This document shows positions 5,800 to 6,282 of a stretch of DNA of 6,282 bases, piece after piece. Source of the stretch: Flavobacterium sp. (lineage in GTDB: Bacteria; Bacteroidota; Bacteroidia; Flavobacteriales; Flavobacteriaceae); NCBI GenBank assembly GCA_018062725.1, contig JAGORP010000113.1, positions 1 to 6,282 of the forward strand. Reading direction: 5' to 3'. The position numbers were made by a program, and so were the translations under genes. Position 1 is the stretch's first letter. The number at the start of each line of letters is the position of its first letter. The notes below the pieces were generated by a model. The model was given only the letters and a program-made list of their open reading frames with translations, was not told the origin of the DNA and did no database searches.

Positions 5800-6162
5800 T
5801 TAATCTTGAAATTCTATTTCAGGAAACGAAAATTCGGTAGAAGAAAAATCCAATACTTCCGAAACTTCCATCGAACGCATGATTTCATCAATCCCTTTTT
5901 GCATCAAAAGCTGAGTAGTATATTTTCGGCTGGTTGCATATTCTTTTTTAGCGATAATCAACCTAAAATAGAATTTACCACTGGAGGTTCTAAATTTCAT
6001 AAAAACAGCTTCCAATAGAGCTTTTTTCATTATTTCGATGTCTTCTTCACATTCGTAACGCAATTCATAGCTATTGCTCGTCAAAATCGTTTTCCCTCTT
6101 CGAGAAACAAATTCGAACTTAAAATCGTCACTTAATCTTCTACTTATTACAAAGGTGGCCAT
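5800..6162 (-). CDS. DUF1508 (YegP-like) protein with two repeats
   Basis: The function of the family is not established; E. coli YegP is the best-known member. The 120-residue product holds two copies of the DUF1508 beta-beta-beta-alpha unit. Repeat 1 (about 4-47) contains FVISRR, FKFEFVSRRGKTILTS, then a helix ending DIEIMKK. Repeat 2 (about 54-97) contains FMKFRTSSGKFYFRLI, then a helix ending GIDEIMRS. The tail (98-120) is acidic and Ser/Phe-rich (SEVLDFSSTEFSFPEIEFQD). No signal peptide is seen, so it is probably cytoplasmic. The ATG at 6162 begins MATFVISRR, as expected for the domain; the open frame extends to a TTG at 6234, but that stretch carries promoter-like boxes. It is convergent with the lipoprotein gene across 76 bp that include the terminator. 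The second repeat has diverged from the usual NGE/SEGY pattern (AKKEYATSRKYTT). Confidence 0.85.
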   Translation of the reverse strand: MATFVISRRLSDDFKFEFVSRRGKTILTSNSYELRYECEEDIEIMKKALLEAVFMKFRTSSGKFYFRLIIAKKEYATSRKYTTQLLMQKGIDEIMRSMEVSEVLDFSSTEFSFPEIEFQD

Positions 6163-6166
6163 GGTA

Positions 6167-6174
6167 CAAAAATA
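6167..6174 (-). promoter_or_regulatory. Candidate -7 box giving a leaderless DUF1508 transcript
   Basis: The minus strand reads TATTTTTG, an exact TAnnTTTG, followed by TACC and then the ATG. With usual spacing, transcription would begin at or next to the A of the start codon. CTG at 6194-6192, spaced 17 nt upstream, is one mismatch from a TTG -33 element. It competes with the candidate at 6207-6234. Confidence 0.35.
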
Positions 6175-6206
6175 ATCATCCAGTTCGCTCGCAGTCCGGT
6201 TTACCA

Positions 6207-6234
6207 CAAAAGATATAAACAAATTTAAAAACAA
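6207..6234 (-). promoter_or_regulatory. Alternative upstream promoter for the DUF1508 gene
   Basis: On the minus strand, TTG (6234-6232) is followed by 16 nt and TATCTTTTG (6215-6207), a -7 box with one extra T. Transcription would start near 6200 and leave a leader of about 38 nt that includes a relatively GC-rich stretch (6182-6200). A promoter here makes the TTG-initiated extension of the protein unlikely. Confidence 0.4.
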
Positions 6235-6262
6235 TTAGCAAAACCAAATCTGAAGCAGTACC

Positions 6263-6282
6263 AAAAAAACAAAGCCCTATAA
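6263..6282 (-). terminator. Probable 3' half of a terminator cut by the window edge
   Basis: The minus strand reads TATAGGGCTTT, then G and seven T. This resembles the loop, descending stem arm and T tract of an intrinsic terminator whose ascending arm (expected AAAGCCC-like) lies beyond 6282. It would end a minus-strand gene lying to the right of the window. Confidence 0.35.

Noticed and set aside
5806..6018. Plus-strand open frame over the DUF1508 gene
   Set aside because: It is antisense to the recognisable DUF1508 repeats and lacks any feature of its own.
6175..6234. N-terminal extension of the DUF1508 protein from the TTG at 6234
   Set aside because: The extension has no family similarity, begins with a rare start codon and overlaps promoter-like boxes; MATFVISRR at 6162 matches the domain start.

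Overview
The window looks like a chromosomal segment of a Flavobacterium-type member of the Bacteroidota (Flavobacteriaceae). The evidence is AT-rich DNA, starts without clear Shine-Dalgarno sequences, several TAnnTTTG-type -7 promoter boxes, a waaA gene (so a Gram-negative envelope), and an S46 dipeptidyl-peptidase of a kind common in this phylum. The genus is inferred from protein style and promoters, not from a marker gene. No phage, insertion sequence, CRISPR array, tRNA or rRNA was seen.

Layout: (1) 1-1750, minus strand: a DegT/DnrJ/EryC1/StrS sugar aminotransferase, then galE, which is cut by the left edge of the window. The 69-bp gap between them is filled by a degenerate AACAGTT/AAAACTG repeat. 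(2) 1844-3073, plus strand: waaA (kdtA), the Kdo transferase of lipid A, divergent from the aminotransferase across 93 bp. (3) 3139-5295, plus strand: an exported S46 dipeptidyl-peptidase whose residues predict DPP11-type specificity (after Asp/Glu), closed by a terminator with a perfect 36-nt palindrome. (4) 5296-5492: a regulatory gap holding that terminator, a full-consensus sigma-54 (-24/-12) motif, an A/T palindrome and a perfect TATCTTTG box. (5) 5493-5723, plus strand: a tiny alanine-rich putative lipoprotein with a 21-bp tandem repeat, followed by a strong terminator. (6) 5800-6162, minus strand: a protein with two DUF1508 (YegP-like) repeats, convergent with the lipoprotein gene. (7) 6163-6282: its promoter region, and what looks like half a terminator at the right edge.

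Working together: GalE, the aminotransferase and WaaA all fit nucleotide-sugar supply and envelope glycan or lipopolysaccharide assembly. The peptidase would feed periplasmic peptide catabolism. The lipoprotein gene is an insulated single-gene unit, bounded by terminators and apparently served by two sigma-factor classes; it is the least explained and most interesting part of the window. Two starts should be placed inside the longest open frames: 1750 for the aminotransferase and 6162 for the DUF1508 protein.
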